Numbered from the stretch's first letter, positions 53,604-62,395 are shown. The stretch: DNA of 64,000 bases from Lichenibacterium ramalinae (GCF_004137085.1 NZ_QYBC01000014.1:112569-176568), one strand, 5' to 3'. Numbers and translations: made by a program. Notes: generated by a model from the sequence alone, not told the origin.

Positions 53604-54569
53604 CTAGAAGTCCAGGACGACCGACGCGAAGCGCGGGTCGTTGAAGGTTTCGTGGAAGGCGGCGTCGAGCGGCGTGGGGATCACGCCGAAGATGCCGGGC
53701 CAGTCGATGACCTCGAAGAGGTCGGGCGTCACCAGGGCGGCGAGCTGGTTGGCGGTGAACGGGGGATCCTTGTCGACCAGCGCATAGGTCAGCAGCAGGC
53801 GTCGAAACAGGCCATAGGGGATCTTCACGATGCGCGCGCCGGCGCCCGAAGCCTTCTTCACCGCCCGCATCATGTCGATGTAGTCGAGCGTCCGCAGCCC
53901 CGAGATGTTGTAGCTGCCGGTGAGGCGCCGTTCGAGGCAGCTCATGATGATGTTGGAGAAGTCGCCCGCGTAGAGCGGCTGCCGCCGGAACTTGCCGTCG
54001 CCCGGGACGGGGAAGACCGGCACCTTCTTCATGAAGCGGGCCAGCCAGCCGACGTGCTTGCGGTCGAACCAGCCGAACATCAGCGTGGGGCGCAGCACCA
54101 CGTGGGGGATGGCGCAGGCGTCGACGAGCGTTTCCTGCGCCTTCTTGGTCTCGGTGTAGAGGTCGACGGCCGCCGAGTTCACCACGGACGACGAGATGTG
54201 GACCAGGTAGCCGATGCCGGCCGCCGCCGCGGCCGCCAGCACCAGCCGGGTAGCTACGACGTTGTTGGCGTCGAAGACGGCGGCGTCGAGGCCGCCGATC
54301 TGGGCGTGGAGCTGGACGACGGCCTCGGCGCCCGCGAACGTGTCCTCCCAGCCCCCGGGGCGGCTGAGGTCCGCCTCGACGACGCGGATGTCGGGGTGGA
54401 GGCCGGCCAGGATGCGGGTGTTGGCGCGGTGCTTGTCGATGGCGACGATGTCGGCATAGCCGCGGGCCTTGAGGCGCGGGATGAGGTTCTGGCCCACGAG
54501 GCCGGCCGCGCCCGTCACGACGACGCGCCCGCGCCGGCCCGTGCTGCCCGCTGTCTGTTGATCGGTCAA
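53604..54569 (-). CDS. NAD-dependent sugar epimerase/dehydratase
   Basis: This 321-residue extended SDR has the NAD motif VVVTGAAGLVGQNLIPRL near residue 17, DLSRPGGWEDTFAGAEAVVQL near residue 66, and the catalytic Tyr-x-x-x-Lys as YTETKKAQE near residue 135. LRPTLMFGWFDRK near residue 155 follows. No ATG is available before the NAD motif. A TTG at 54569, 11 bases after the DprE2 stop, is the probable start. It probably acts on a nucleotide or lipid-linked sugar in the same pathway as DprE1/DprE2. Confidence 0.78.
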   Translation of the reverse strand: MTDQQTAGSTGRRGRVVVTGAAGLVGQNLIPRLKARGYADIVAIDKHRANTRILAGLHPDIRVVEADLSRPGGWEDTFAGAEAVVQLHAQIGGLDAAVFDANNVVATRLVLAAAAAAGIGYLVHISSSVVNSAAVDLYTETKKAQETLVDACAIPHVVLRPTLMFGWFDRKHVGWLARFMKKVPVFPVPGDGKFRRQPLYAGDFSNIIMSCLERRLTGSYNISGLRTLDYIDMMRAVKKASGAGARIVKIPYGLFRRLLLTYALVDKDPPFTANQLAALVTPDLFEVIDWPGIFGVIPTPLDAAFHETFNDPRFASVVLDF

Positions 54570-54580
54570 ATCTTCGGCGC

Positions 54581-55369
54581 CTAGAGCTTGGTCTTGTAGA
54601 ACACGGCGCGCGGCGCGAACCGCACCGCCGTCATGATGGGTCGCCAGAACCACGGCGCGTAGACGATGCGCTGTCCGGAGGCCACGGCGCGGTCGATGGC
54701 GCTCGCGATGGCTTCGGGCTTGGCCCAGAGCGGGCCGGAGCGGTCGAGATGCGCCGTCATGGGCGTGTCGACGAAGCCGGGCTTCACCGTGACAACCTTG
54801 ACGTTGGTGCGGTGCAGGCGATGGGCGAGGCCTTCGGCGAAGGCGTCGAGGCCGGCCTTGGCGGCGCCGTAGACGTAGTTGGATTGCCGGCCGCGGTCGC
54901 CCGCCACGGAGCCGATCACCACGAGCGTGCGGGGCCGCCCGTCCGCCACGAGGTGCTTGGCGGCGAGCTGCAGCCACAGCGCCGCGCTGGTGAAGTTGAC
55001 GTCGATGACGCGCCGCGTCTCCTCCGCGCTGTCCTGCGCGGCGGCCTGCTCGCCCAGCACGCCATAGGCCAGCAGCACCTCGTCGGGCGGCCCGAGCCGG
55101 GCGATCATGGCGGCGAAGCGGGCCTCGGCCTCCGCCATGTCGCCGAGGTCCGTCGTCACGGTGGCGACCTCGGCGGCACCCCGGGCCGTGAGGTCCGCCG
55201 CGATGGCGGCGAGCCGCGTCTCGTGACGCCCCACCAGGACGAGGCGGCCGCCGGCCGCCGCCCGGGTACGGCAGAAGGCCGAGGCGATGGCCGAGGTGGC
55301 GCCGAGCACCAGCACGGTGCGGCCCGCGGCCGGGGCGCCGCCCCGGCTCGTCGGCGTGAGGGTCGTCAT
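54581..55369 (-). CDS. DprE2-like short-chain dehydrogenase (polyprenyl-phospho-keto-pentose reductase)
   Basis: This 262-residue SDR has the NAD motif VLVLGATSAIASAFCR near residue 20, NFTSAALWLQL near residue 117, the catalytic Ser in VVIGSVAGDRG near residue 143 and YVYGAAKAG near residue 157. The GATSAIA version of the glycine motif is characteristic of DprE2, which reduces the 2-keto intermediate made by DprE1 to polyprenyl-phospho-arabinose. The ATG overlaps the DprE1 stop by 4 bases, the same order as in mycobacteria. Function is inferred from family and context. Confidence 0.83.
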   Translation of the reverse strand: MTTLTPTSRGGAPAAGRTVLVLGATSAIASAFCRTRAAAGGRLVLVGRHETRLAAIAADLTARGAAEVATVTTDLGDMAEAEARFAAMIARLGPPDEVLLAYGVLGEQAAAQDSAEETRRVIDVNFTSAALWLQLAAKHLVADGRPRTLVVIGSVAGDRGRQSNYVYGAAKAGLDAFAEGLAHRLHRTNVKVVTVKPGFVDTPMTAHLDRSGPLWAKPEAIASAIDRAVASGQRIVYAPWFWRPIMTAVRFAPRAVFYKTKL

Positions 55370-56691
55370 GGTCTGTCTCCGGTGACGCGCCGCCAGAAGT
55401 CCGACGAGATGCCGGGATCGCGATAGGATTCGACCTCGCGCCAGCGCGGGAAGCCGGCGCGGAACTGGTCGGCCGACATGGTGGCGTCCTTGGCGGGGTA
55501 GAGGCGTCCGCCGGCCTCGAGCACCACCTCGGCCATGCGGCCGAGCAGGCGCAGCGTGTCGGGCCCGCGGTTGGGCAGGTCGAGCGCGAAGGTCGCGCCC
55601 TCGCGCGGGAAGGACAGGATGCCGGGGGAGGGGCGGGGGCCGAACAGCTTGAGCACCACCAGGAAGGAGCCCTGGCCCTCGCTCGACGTGAGCTCCAGCA
55701 GCGCCTGGAGCGCCCGCGGCGCCGCCGCCATCGGCACGACGGACTGGTGCTGGAAGAAGCCCCGGCCGCCGTAAAGCTTGTTCCAGTCCGTGATGCCGTC
55801 GAGCGGATACAGGAACTTGCCGTAGGGAACGCGGCGCGTCTCGCCGGTCGCGGGCTGGCGCGAATAGGCGGCGTTGAACAGCCGCACGGTGGCGGGGCCC
55901 AGCAGGGCGGAGGGCGCGTCGCGCGGCACCTTGAGGCGGGCGGCCTCGGCATGGGGCACGAGGGCGCCGTCCGCCGCGTGCCGGCCGCGGCTGAACAGGC
56001 CCCGGCCGAGCTTCCGGCCGGAGGCCAGGCAATCCACCCAGGCGACCGTGTAGGGCCAGGCATGGCTCTCGCCGGCGACGCGGAAGAAGGCGTCGAGGTC
56101 GCCGAGGCGGGAGGTTTGCACCTCGAAGTCGCTCGACGCCACGGGCTGGAGCTGGATCTCGACCCAGGCGATGAGGCCGGTCAGGCCGAGGCCGCCCACG
56201 GTGGCGGCGAAGAGGTGGGGGCGCGCCTCGGGCCCGATCTTGAGCACGGCGCCGTCCGAGCGCATCAGCCCGATCGCCCGGACGTGGCAGCCGAAGGTGC
56301 CGGCCCCGTGATGGTTCTTGCCGTGCACGTCGTTGGCGACGGCGCCGCCCAGCGTCACGAACTTGGTGCCGGGCGTGACGGGCACGAACCAGCCCCGCGG
56401 CACCGCCACGGCGAGCAGGCCGCCGATCGTCAGCCCGGCTTCGGCCCGCACCACGCCGGTGGACCAGTCCGCCGCCATGATGCGGTCGAGCCGCCCGGTG
56501 CGCAGCAGCCGGCCGCCGTCGTTGAGGCACACGTCGCCGTAGGACCGCCCCAGCCCATGGGCCAGGGCCGGGGTGGCGCCCGCCCGGACCGCCGGGCCGA
56601 GGTCGTCGAGGTAGGCCGGCTCGGCGACGTGGCTGGCGGACCGCGCGACGCGGCCCCAGGACGTCGTGGCGACGCGGGGCGCCTCCGTCAC
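55366..56691 (-). CDS. DprE1-like FAD-dependent oxidase (polyprenyl-phospho-ribose 2-epimerase subunit)
   Basis: This 441-residue VAO-type flavoprotein has an N-terminal FAD domain with GLGRSYGDVCLNDGG near residue 48 and GGAVANDVHGKNHHGAGTFG near residue 116, both hallmark DprE1 segments. The substrate domain follows (YPLDGITDWNKLYGGRGFFQ near residue 305). It oxidises the 2-hydroxyl of polyprenyl-phospho-ribose. The Cys that benzothiazinone drugs attack in mycobacteria needs an alignment to locate. The start is a GTG overlapping the UbiA stop (GTGA). With DprE2 it should make the arabinose donor. Confidence 0.85.
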   Translation of the reverse strand: MTEAPRVATTSWGRVARSASHVAEPAYLDDLGPAVRAGATPALAHGLGRSYGDVCLNDGGRLLRTGRLDRIMAADWSTGVVRAEAGLTIGGLLAVAVPRGWFVPVTPGTKFVTLGGAVANDVHGKNHHGAGTFGCHVRAIGLMRSDGAVLKIGPEARPHLFAATVGGLGLTGLIAWVEIQLQPVASSDFEVQTSRLGDLDAFFRVAGESHAWPYTVAWVDCLASGRKLGRGLFSRGRHAADGALVPHAEAARLKVPRDAPSALLGPATVRLFNAAYSRQPATGETRRVPYGKFLYPLDGITDWNKLYGGRGFFQHQSVVPMAAAPRALQALLELTSSEGQGSFLVVLKLFGPRPSPGILSFPREGATFALDLPNRGPDTLRLLGRMAEVVLEAGGRLYPAKDATMSADQFRAGFPRWREVESYRDPGISSDFWRRVTGDRP

Positions 56692-58196
56692 AGGTGCACG
56701 ACCTGGGCGCAGACCGCCAGCACGGCGCAGACGGCGCCGAGCAGCACGCTCGTGCGGTCCCGGGCCGCGAACAGGATCGGATCGTCGTTCATGAGGCCGC
56801 GCGTCGTCAGCATCCACATGCGCAGCACCCAGTAGCCCACCAGCCCCATCACGCCCCACAGCAGTTCGGGCGCCTGGTAGTTCAGCTGCGAGCGCTCGAT
56901 GGTGGCGGTGATGAACAGCGAGAAGATGACCACGGCGGCGATGCCGGAGGAGATGCCGCAGCAGACCACGTAGAGCCGGTCGGCGAGGTCGTATCCGCGC
57001 CCCGACAGCGTCGACCGGCCGGCCTGGCTGACCACGTTGAACTCGACCTCGCGCTTCATGAAGGCGAGGCTGAGGAAGAAGAAGATCGAGAACATCAGCA
57101 GCCAGTGCGACGGCTTCTCGCTCACCAAGAGCATGCCGGCCAGGATGCGCAGCGTGAACAGCATGGCGATGACCACCACGTCGACCAGCGCCATGCGCTT
57201 CAGCCGGAAGGAATAGGCCAGCGTGATGACGAGGTAGCTGCCGAGGGCGGCGGCGAAGGCCAGCCGCAGGGCGCAGGCGCACAGGAGCGCGCCGACGACC
57301 AGCGCGGCGCTGGCCGCCACCGCCACCACCACCGGCAGGTCGCCGCTGGCGATCGGGCGGTTGCGTTTGCGGGGGTGGCGCCGGTCCGCGTCGATGTCGA
57401 AGAGGTCGTTGAGCAGGTAGGTCCCGCTCGTCAGGGCGCAGAGGCAGGCGAAGGCCAGGAGGGCCAGCCCGGCGTCGCCGGCGTGCAATGCCCCCATGGA
57501 CAGCGCGAAGGGCACCAGGACGAGGAGGTTCTTCAGCCACTGGTGCGGCCGCATGGAGCGCAACACAGCGCGGCCGAGCGAGGGCGCACGCGACAGCTCC
57601 ACGATGCCGAGGCCCTCGGCTTCGGCGCGCCGCCGCAGGCCGGGGCTGAGGTCGACGCCGAAGCGCTCGCGGGCGGCGCGCCACAGCGGCAGGTCGGCCT
57701 CCGAGCGGCCGACATAGGCGAATCCGTCCGGGTGGCGGGCCGCCAGCGAGCGGGCTTCCGCCTCTGGCGACGGCTCGGGGCGGCGCCGTTCGGTGTCGCG
57801 GCCGAGCGCGTCCGTCATGTCGTCGTCGGCCTCGGTGGCGGGGGACTCGCGCGTCAGCCAGGTGACGCTGCGGCCGGCATCCCGGGCTTCGCGGGCCAGG
57901 CGCTCGACGGCCGGGCGCCGCGGGCAGGTGCCGATCCGGAAGTCCGCGTCCTCGTCCCGCGCCGCCGCCTTGAGCGCCGACCTGCCGCGCAGCGCGGCCG
58001 CCGCCAGGCCGGGAACCGCCAGGGGCTTGGCCTTCAGCAATGCGAAGAGCCGCTCGTGCAAGGGGTCGGCGCGCAACAGCGCACCGTCGAGGTCGACCAC
58101 GAGGGCCGGGGCGGCGATCGGGACGGCGATGGCCAGCGAGGCCGCGTCCCGGCCGGCGATGGTCTGGGCCGTGTCCCTGGTTTCGGTCGTCTGCAC
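56688..58196 (-). CDS. UbiA-family polyprenyl-phosphate phosphoribosyltransferase with degenerate HAD domain
   Basis: This is an inner-membrane protein of about 502 residues. The C-terminal 290 residues form a UbiA domain with about eight helices, the first Asp motif NDLFDIDADRRHPRKR near residue 259 and the second segment YSFRLKRMALVDV near residue 325. With DprE1/DprE2 downstream it should transfer phosphoribose from PRPP to a polyprenyl phosphate. The N-terminal 200 residues resemble a HAD phosphatase (VVDLDGALLRADPLHE near residue 30, GRSEADLPLW near residue 165), but motif I lacks the usual Thr and the motif III Lys region is gone. The start is uncertain: GTGs at 58196 and 58214 both fit. 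Confidence 0.8.
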   Translation of the reverse strand: MQTTETRDTAQTIAGRDAASLAIAVPIAAPALVVDLDGALLRADPLHERLFALLKAKPLAVPGLAAAALRGRSALKAAARDEDADFRIGTCPRRPAVERLAREARDAGRSVTWLTRESPATEADDDMTDALGRDTERRRPEPSPEAEARSLAARHPDGFAYVGRSEADLPLWRAARERFGVDLSPGLRRRAEAEGLGIVELSRAPSLGRAVLRSMRPHQWLKNLLVLVPFALSMGALHAGDAGLALLAFACLCALTSGTYLLNDLFDIDADRRHPRKRNRPIASGDLPVVVAVAASAALVVGALLCACALRLAFAAALGSYLVITLAYSFRLKRMALVDVVVIAMLFTLRILAGMLLVSEKPSHWLLMFSIFFFLSLAFMKREVEFNVVSQAGRSTLSGRGYDLADRLYVVCCGISSGIAAVVIFSLFITATIERSQLNYQAPELLWGVMGLVGYWVLRMWMLTTRGLMNDDPILFAARDRTSVLLGAVCAVLAVCAQVVHL

Positions 58197-58533
58197 GGGT
58201 CGCTGCAACTCCACGCCAGGGTCCGGACCCGCCGGGCTCGCAGCCGCGGCCCTCGCCCGCTCGCTCCTCGGAGGCGTGCCGCGCCCACGCCGGGTCGCGG
58301 GTCCGCGACCCAGTTCTTCAGGACGCGAGCGGTGCCGCCCAGGCCCCTGATCGCGTCGACATACACCAAGGCTCGCGGCACCGAAAGGGCGATGCGGGCC
58401 GCCCGCCCGCGGCGCACGCGCCGCGGCCCTTGGGGATGCGCCCGCGGCGCACGCGCCGCGGCCTTGGCGGATCAGACCTCGGCGCGCGCCGCGACCCTGG
58501 TGGGTGGGGCCTCGGCGCGCAGGCCGCGAGACG
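58197..58533. other. Intergenic region between the UbiA gene and the MerR gene
   Basis: These 337 bases of very GC-rich DNA hold no supported gene. The right half contains repeated palindromes (58407-58461) and further degenerate copies of the same motif to about 58525. The promoter of the dprE operon should lie in the left half but is not obvious. Confidence 0.5.
58407..58461. repeat. Two copies of a 20-bp palindrome, 35 bases apart
   Basis: CCGCGGCGC-AC-GCGCCGCGG occurs at 58407-58426 and again at 58442-58461, each a 9-bp inverted repeat with a 2-base centre. Related GGCGCGCGCCGCG-type segments follow to about 58525. They lie just after the merR stop and may end its transcript. Confidence 0.65.
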
Positions 58534-58944
58534 TCACGGCGTCGCGAGCTTGTCCTGCGTCGCCCGCAGTTCCGAGATGGCGGTGTCGAGGCTTTCCCGC
58601 TGCCGTTCGAGGTGGGCGATCTGCAGGTTGATCTGGTTCTGGTCGAGCGCCAGGGCATTGGCCCCCGAGCCGTTGTCGGCCACGAAACCGATGATCTCCG
58701 TCAGGGTGAAGCCCAGGCGCTTGCCGCGCAGGATGAGCCCGAGCTTGCGCCGGTCCTGCGCACCGTAGAGGCGCGACGAGCCGTCGCGCTTCGGCTTCAG
58801 CATGCCGCGGTCCTCGTAGAAGCGCAGCGTGCGCTGGCTGACGTTGAACGCCTTGGCCATGTCGCCGATGGTCATCAGGCCGTCTCCGACTGCGGCCTGG
58901 GGGGACTGGGGTTCCCGGACGAGCGACAAATCGATGATGCTCAT
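58534..58944 (-). CDS. MerR family transcriptional regulator
   Basis: This 136-residue regulator has an N-terminal winged helix-turn-helix beginning near residue 24 (MTIGDMAKAFNVSQRTLRFY, then EDRGMLKPKRDGSSRLYG) and a C-terminal coiled coil for dimerisation (NQINLQIAHLERQRESLDTA). There are no effector cysteines, so it is not a metal sensor of the classical type. The target is unknown. It is divergent from the PodJ-like gene and shares a 379-base promoter region with it. Confidence 0.87.
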   Translation of the reverse strand: MSIIDLSLVREPQSPQAAVGDGLMTIGDMAKAFNVSQRTLRFYEDRGMLKPKRDGSSRLYGAQDRRKLGLILRGKRLGFTLTEIIGFVADNGSGANALALDQNQINLQIAHLERQRESLDTAISELRATQDKLATP

Positions 58945-59323
58945 GCACTCAACCTGCAATGGGGGGCGAGGAGCTGTTGCCCCCTCTGTGGCGCGAGGGA
59001 CGAAGGTGACGATTCCAACTATCAATTGTTTGAGGGGGCCGCAAGGGGAACTCGCGAATCTACGGCGGCGGCGGCTTCCGGTCGGACCGGCGGGTCGACT
59101 TAACTCTGCGTTTACCCTGTCGGACGAAAGTCCGGTGGCGCGGACAGAGAGGTGTTTCGGCCCGGGGCTGCACCCCGATTCGAAACGTTGGCTGGCCACA
59201 GGGGCTCGTGTGGGGCCGGCTGCTCGCGCATCGGCCCCATCGGGGCGAAGGGTGACGGGGCCAGGTCCGGCAGCCGTGACGGGTTGCGGCTTCTTTGACA
59301 GGCTCCGGTCTGCGGGTGCGACG
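58945..59323. promoter_or_regulatory. Divergent control region of merR and the PodJ-like gene, with CtrA-like box and GANTC sites
   Basis: These 379 bases contain TTAA-N7-TTTA at 59101-59115, one base from the CtrA consensus TTAA-N7-TTAA, and three GANTC sites (59011-59015, 59056-59060, 59177-59181), with a fourth just inside the gene at 59335. A GNRA-type hairpin CGGAC-GAAA-GTCCG lies at 59122-59135. The elements suggest cell-cycle control by CtrA and CcrM/GcrA. Confidence 0.5.
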
Positions 59324-62300
59324 ATGAACACACTGATTCCGCGAAGCGTAGACCACGGCGACTTCGGCGACCGCGACGCCGCTTCCGCGTCGCCGCGACC
59401 GGACCGCATCCTCGGCGCCGACCATTCCGCCGACATGGAGGCCATCGCGGCCGAGCTCACCCGCCTGTCGGAGCCCGGCGAGTCCGCCCAGGGCACGCGG
59501 CGAAGCCGGAGCCGCCCCCCGCTGGATGGGTTCGACGCCCGCGGGGCGGTCCGTGACGCCGTGGCCGAGATCGCGCGGCGCCAGGCCGCGCTGGACGGGC
59601 GCGGCGGTCCGGACGGGTTCGCGCTGGACGGGCGCGGCGGTCCGGACGGGTTCGCGCTGGACGGGCGCGGCGGTCCGGACGGGTTCGCGCTGGACGGGCG
59701 CGGCGGTCCGGACGGGTTCGCGCTGGACGGGCGCGGCGGTCCGGACGGGTTCGCGCTGGACGGGCGAGGCGGTTCGGACGAGTTCGCGCCGGGCGGGCGA
59801 GGCGGTCCCGGCGAGTCCGCGCTGGATGGGCGCGGCATGCTGCGCCGGGCCTTCCCTGACGCGCCGCCCCGGAGCGAGGCCCGCGGCCCCGCCCCGACCG
59901 GCCGCGAGCTGTCTTCCGAGGTGTCGCAGACCTTCGCGCGCTTCTCCCAGGACCTTCACGCCGCCATCCTGGCGACCGACGCCCGGCCCGACGTCGCGGC
60001 GCTGGGCCGGCAGGTGAAGGAGATCGGCAAGGCGGTGGGCACCCTGCCGGCCGCCGACACGGTGGCGCGGCTGTCCGATCAGACGCGCGAGATGCGCGAC
60101 CTGCTGCTGGCCTCAACCCGCCCCGCCGCAGTCCCGGCGCAGGACGTCCGGGCGGGTCGCCCGTCCGAGCCGGCCGCGGCCGCCGTGCCCCCGGGCTTCG
60201 CCGAGACCATGGCCGATGTGCGGGCGCTGCTTGACGGCTTCAAGCCCGGCGCCACGCTCGCCGCGATGGAAAGCCGGCTCGAAAACCTCACCGACAGGCT
60301 GGAACGCGGCCTCGACGCCCAGGGCCCCGCGGGGCTGATCGAGACCCTGAGCCAGCGCGTCGACGAGATCCACACGTCCCTGCGTTCCCGCCTCGACCAG
60401 ACGCCCTTCGACGCCAAGCCCCTGGAAGGCCTGGTGCGCAGCGTGCTCGACCGGCTCGGGCAGGCCAGGGCGGTCTCGGCCAACGTCGAGCAACTCGAGG
60501 CCGCGGTGCGCGACGTCGCGGCGCGGCTCGACACGGGCGGCAACGACCCCCGCGGCGTGCAGGCCATCGAAACCCAGCTCGCCCGCCTGTCGGAGCGGCT
60601 CGACCGGTCCGAGCCGAGCCTCAAGGCGCTCGACGGCGTCGAACATTCCTTGGGCGAGTTGTTCTCGCAGTTCGAGGTCACCCGCCAGGTCGCCATCGAC
60701 GCGGCCGAGACCGCGGCCCGCACGGCGGCCCGCGACACGCTGCGGGCGGCGATGCAGAACCCCGGTCTCGCGCCGCGCGGCGCCGATGGCCCCGTGCTGG
60801 CCGAGCAGGTCGCGCGCGGCCTCGACGACCTTCGGGCCAAGCAGGCTTCCGCCGAAGAGCGCACCCAGACCACGCTGGCCGACATCCGCGCGATGATCGA
60901 GCGGCTGGCGCTCGGGCTGCCGGTCGCCGGAACCGGCCCCAGGGCCGCCGATCAGCCACGCCGTCGCCGGTCCGAGCCCGGCCTCACGGAAGCGGCACGG
61001 CCGGCGACCGATCCGGCCGACCTGCTGATCGAGCCCGGTCTCGGCCGCGACGCCCCCGTTCAGGCTCGTCGCGCCGAACCGCGCTTCGCGGCCGAGCCCG
61101 AGCTCGAGGAACGACCGGCCTCGGCACAGGCGGGGGGCGCGGTGCCACCCGCGGCGGACGGCGACGGCCCGGCCAGCTTCATCGCGGCGGCGCGCCGGGC
61201 CGCCCAGGCCGCCCAAGCCTCGGCGGCTTCCGCCGCCACGCTCACCGGCGCGGACCGGCGCCAGACTCCCCGGGCCTCGGCGGCGCGCCGCCGCAAGGAC
61301 GGCGCGGGCGGACCGGCAGGGGCAGGGGTGGCGGCCGGGGTCGGGACGGTGGCCCGGGCCAGGAGCTTCCTCGCCCGCCAGCGCCGCCCGATCCTGCTCG
61401 GCCTCGCCGCCCTGGTGCTGCTCGTCGGGGCGCTCGAGGTCGTCAAGCTCAGCGTCGCTCCGGCGGACGCGCCGCGCCTCGGTGCTTCGGACGGCGCGGC
61501 CCCGTCCCGCACCCGCGTCGCCGCCGGCGAGGCGGCGCCTGTCTCCGAGCCCGCGATGCCGGCCCGTGCCGCCGCGGCGCCCGCCGCCGTCCTGCCGCCG
61601 GCCGTCGCCCCCTCGGCGCCGCCTCTGCCCACCTTCGTGGCCGGCCCGGCGCGCGCCGCGGCGCCGGCCGAAGGCATCGGCGAAGGCCTGCGCAGCCTGG
61701 CCGATGCCGGCGATCCCGCCGCCCAGTACGAGGTTGGGCTGCGCTATGCCGAGGGGCGCGGACTGACGCGCGATCCGCGCCAGGCTGTGGCCTGGTTCGA
61801 GAAGGCCGCTGCCCGGGGCTCAGCACCGGCCCAGTACCGCCTGGGCTCGGCCTACGAGAAGGGCGTCGGGGCCGACCGCGACCCGGCGCTGGCGATGCGC
61901 TGGTACGCCAAGGCGGCCGACGCGGGCAACATCCGCGCCATGCACAACTTGGCCGTGATGTCGGCGGAGGGTGCGGCCGGCAAGCCCGACTACGCCAAGG
62001 CGGCCCTGTGGTTCGGCAAGGCCTCGGCCTTCGGCGTGCGGGACAGCCAGTTCAACCTCGCCATCCTCTATGCCCGCGGCCTCGGGGTCGAGCAGAGCTT
62101 CGCCCAGTCCTACAAGTGGTTCGCAGTGGCGGCGAACGGGGGCGACGACGACGCCGGCAAGAAGCGCGACGAGGTGGCGGCAAAGCTCGACCCGTCCGCG
62201 CTGGCCGCCGCCAAGGCGACGGTCGAGGCCTACCACGCCGCGGCCGCGGCTCCCGCCGCCAACGAGGTCACGCCGCCACCTGGCGGCTGGGACGCCGCCC

Positions 62301-62347
62301 TCGCCCCGCGCCCCTCCGGCACGGCCTCGAAGGTCAGCCAGCTCTGA
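59324..62347 (+). CDS. PodJ-like polar localisation protein with SEL1 repeats
   Basis: This 1007-residue inner-membrane protein has its N-terminal 685 residues in the cytoplasm and mostly helical, with coiled-coil stretches at about 190-540 (ALGRQVKEIGKAVGTL, NVEQLEAAVRDVAARLD). One transmembrane helix is at about 688-708 (PILLGLAALVLLVGALEVV). An Ala/Pro-rich periplasmic linker leads to four SEL1/TPR-like repeats at about 798-935 (AQYEVGLRYAEGRGLTRD, AQYRLGSAYEKGVG, FNLAILYARGLGVEQ). This order is that of Caulobacter PodJ, which places polar organelles. Residues 89-165 consist of an 11-residue tandem repeat. The ATG at 59324 is chosen, since the frame is open upstream but without family features. 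Confidence 0.78.
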   Translation: MNTLIPRSVDHGDFGDRDAASASPRPDRILGADHSADMEAIAAELTRLSEPGESAQGTRRSRSRPPLDGFDARGAVRDAVAEIARRQAALDGRGGPDGFALDGRGGPDGFALDGRGGPDGFALDGRGGPDGFALDGRGGPDGFALDGRGGSDEFAPGGRGGPGESALDGRGMLRRAFPDAPPRSEARGPAPTGRELSSEVSQTFARFSQDLHAAILATDARPDVAALGRQVKEIGKAVGTLPAADTVARLSDQTREMRDLLLASTRPAAVPAQDVRAGRPSEPAAAAVPPGFAETMADVRALLDGFKPGATLAAMESRLENLTDRLERGLDAQGPAGLIETLSQRVDEIHTSLRSRLDQTPFDAKPLEGLVRSVLDRLGQARAVSANVEQLEAAVRDVAARLDTGGNDPRGVQAIETQLARLSERLDRSEPSLKALDGVEHSLGELFSQFEVTRQVAIDAAETAARTAARDTLRAAMQNPGLAPRGADGPVLAEQVARGLDDLRAKQASAEERTQTTLADIRAMIERLALGLPVAGTGPRAADQPRRRRSEPGLTEAARPATDPADLLIEPGLGRDAPVQARRAEPRFAAEPELEERPASAQAGGAVPPAADGDGPASFIAAARRAAQAAQASAASAATLTGADRRQTPRASAARRRKDGAGGPAGAGVAAGVGTVARARSFLARQRRPILLGLAALVLLVGALEVVKLSVAPADAPRLGASDGAAPSRTRVAAGEAAPVSEPAMPARAAAAPAAVLPPAVAPSAPPLPTFVAGPARAAAPAEGIGEGLRSLADAGDPAAQYEVGLRYAEGRGLTRDPRQAVAWFEKAAARGSAPAQYRLGSAYEKGVGADRDPALAMRWYAKAADAGNIRAMHNLAVMSAEGAAGKPDYAKAALWFGKASAFGVRDSQFNLAILYARGLGVEQSFAQSYKWFAVAANGGDDDAGKKRDEVAAKLDPSALAAAKATVEAYHAAAAAPAANEVTPPPGGWDAALAPRPSGTASKVSQL
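59588..59818 (+). repeat. In-frame 33-bp minisatellite in the PodJ-like gene
   Basis: Five identical 33-bp units (59588-59752) encode the peptide ALDGRGGPDGF. Two diverged units to 59818 encode ALDGRGGSDEF and APGGRGGPGES, and a partial one follows. Exact identity at DNA level points to recent expansion. The unit leaves long frames open on both strands, all false. Confidence 0.9.
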
Positions 62348-62395
62348 CGGGGCCGGTCTGACGCAAGCGGGCCCGTGCACCGAATCCGGAACCGC

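Noticed and set aside
52203..54584. A 793-codon plus-strand frame opposite the flavin oxidoreductase and epimerase
   Set aside because: It crosses two real genes and their junction and has only low-complexity sequence.
59588..59818. CRISPR array
   Set aside because: The 33-bp units are direct tandem copies without spacers and stay in the frame of a protein.
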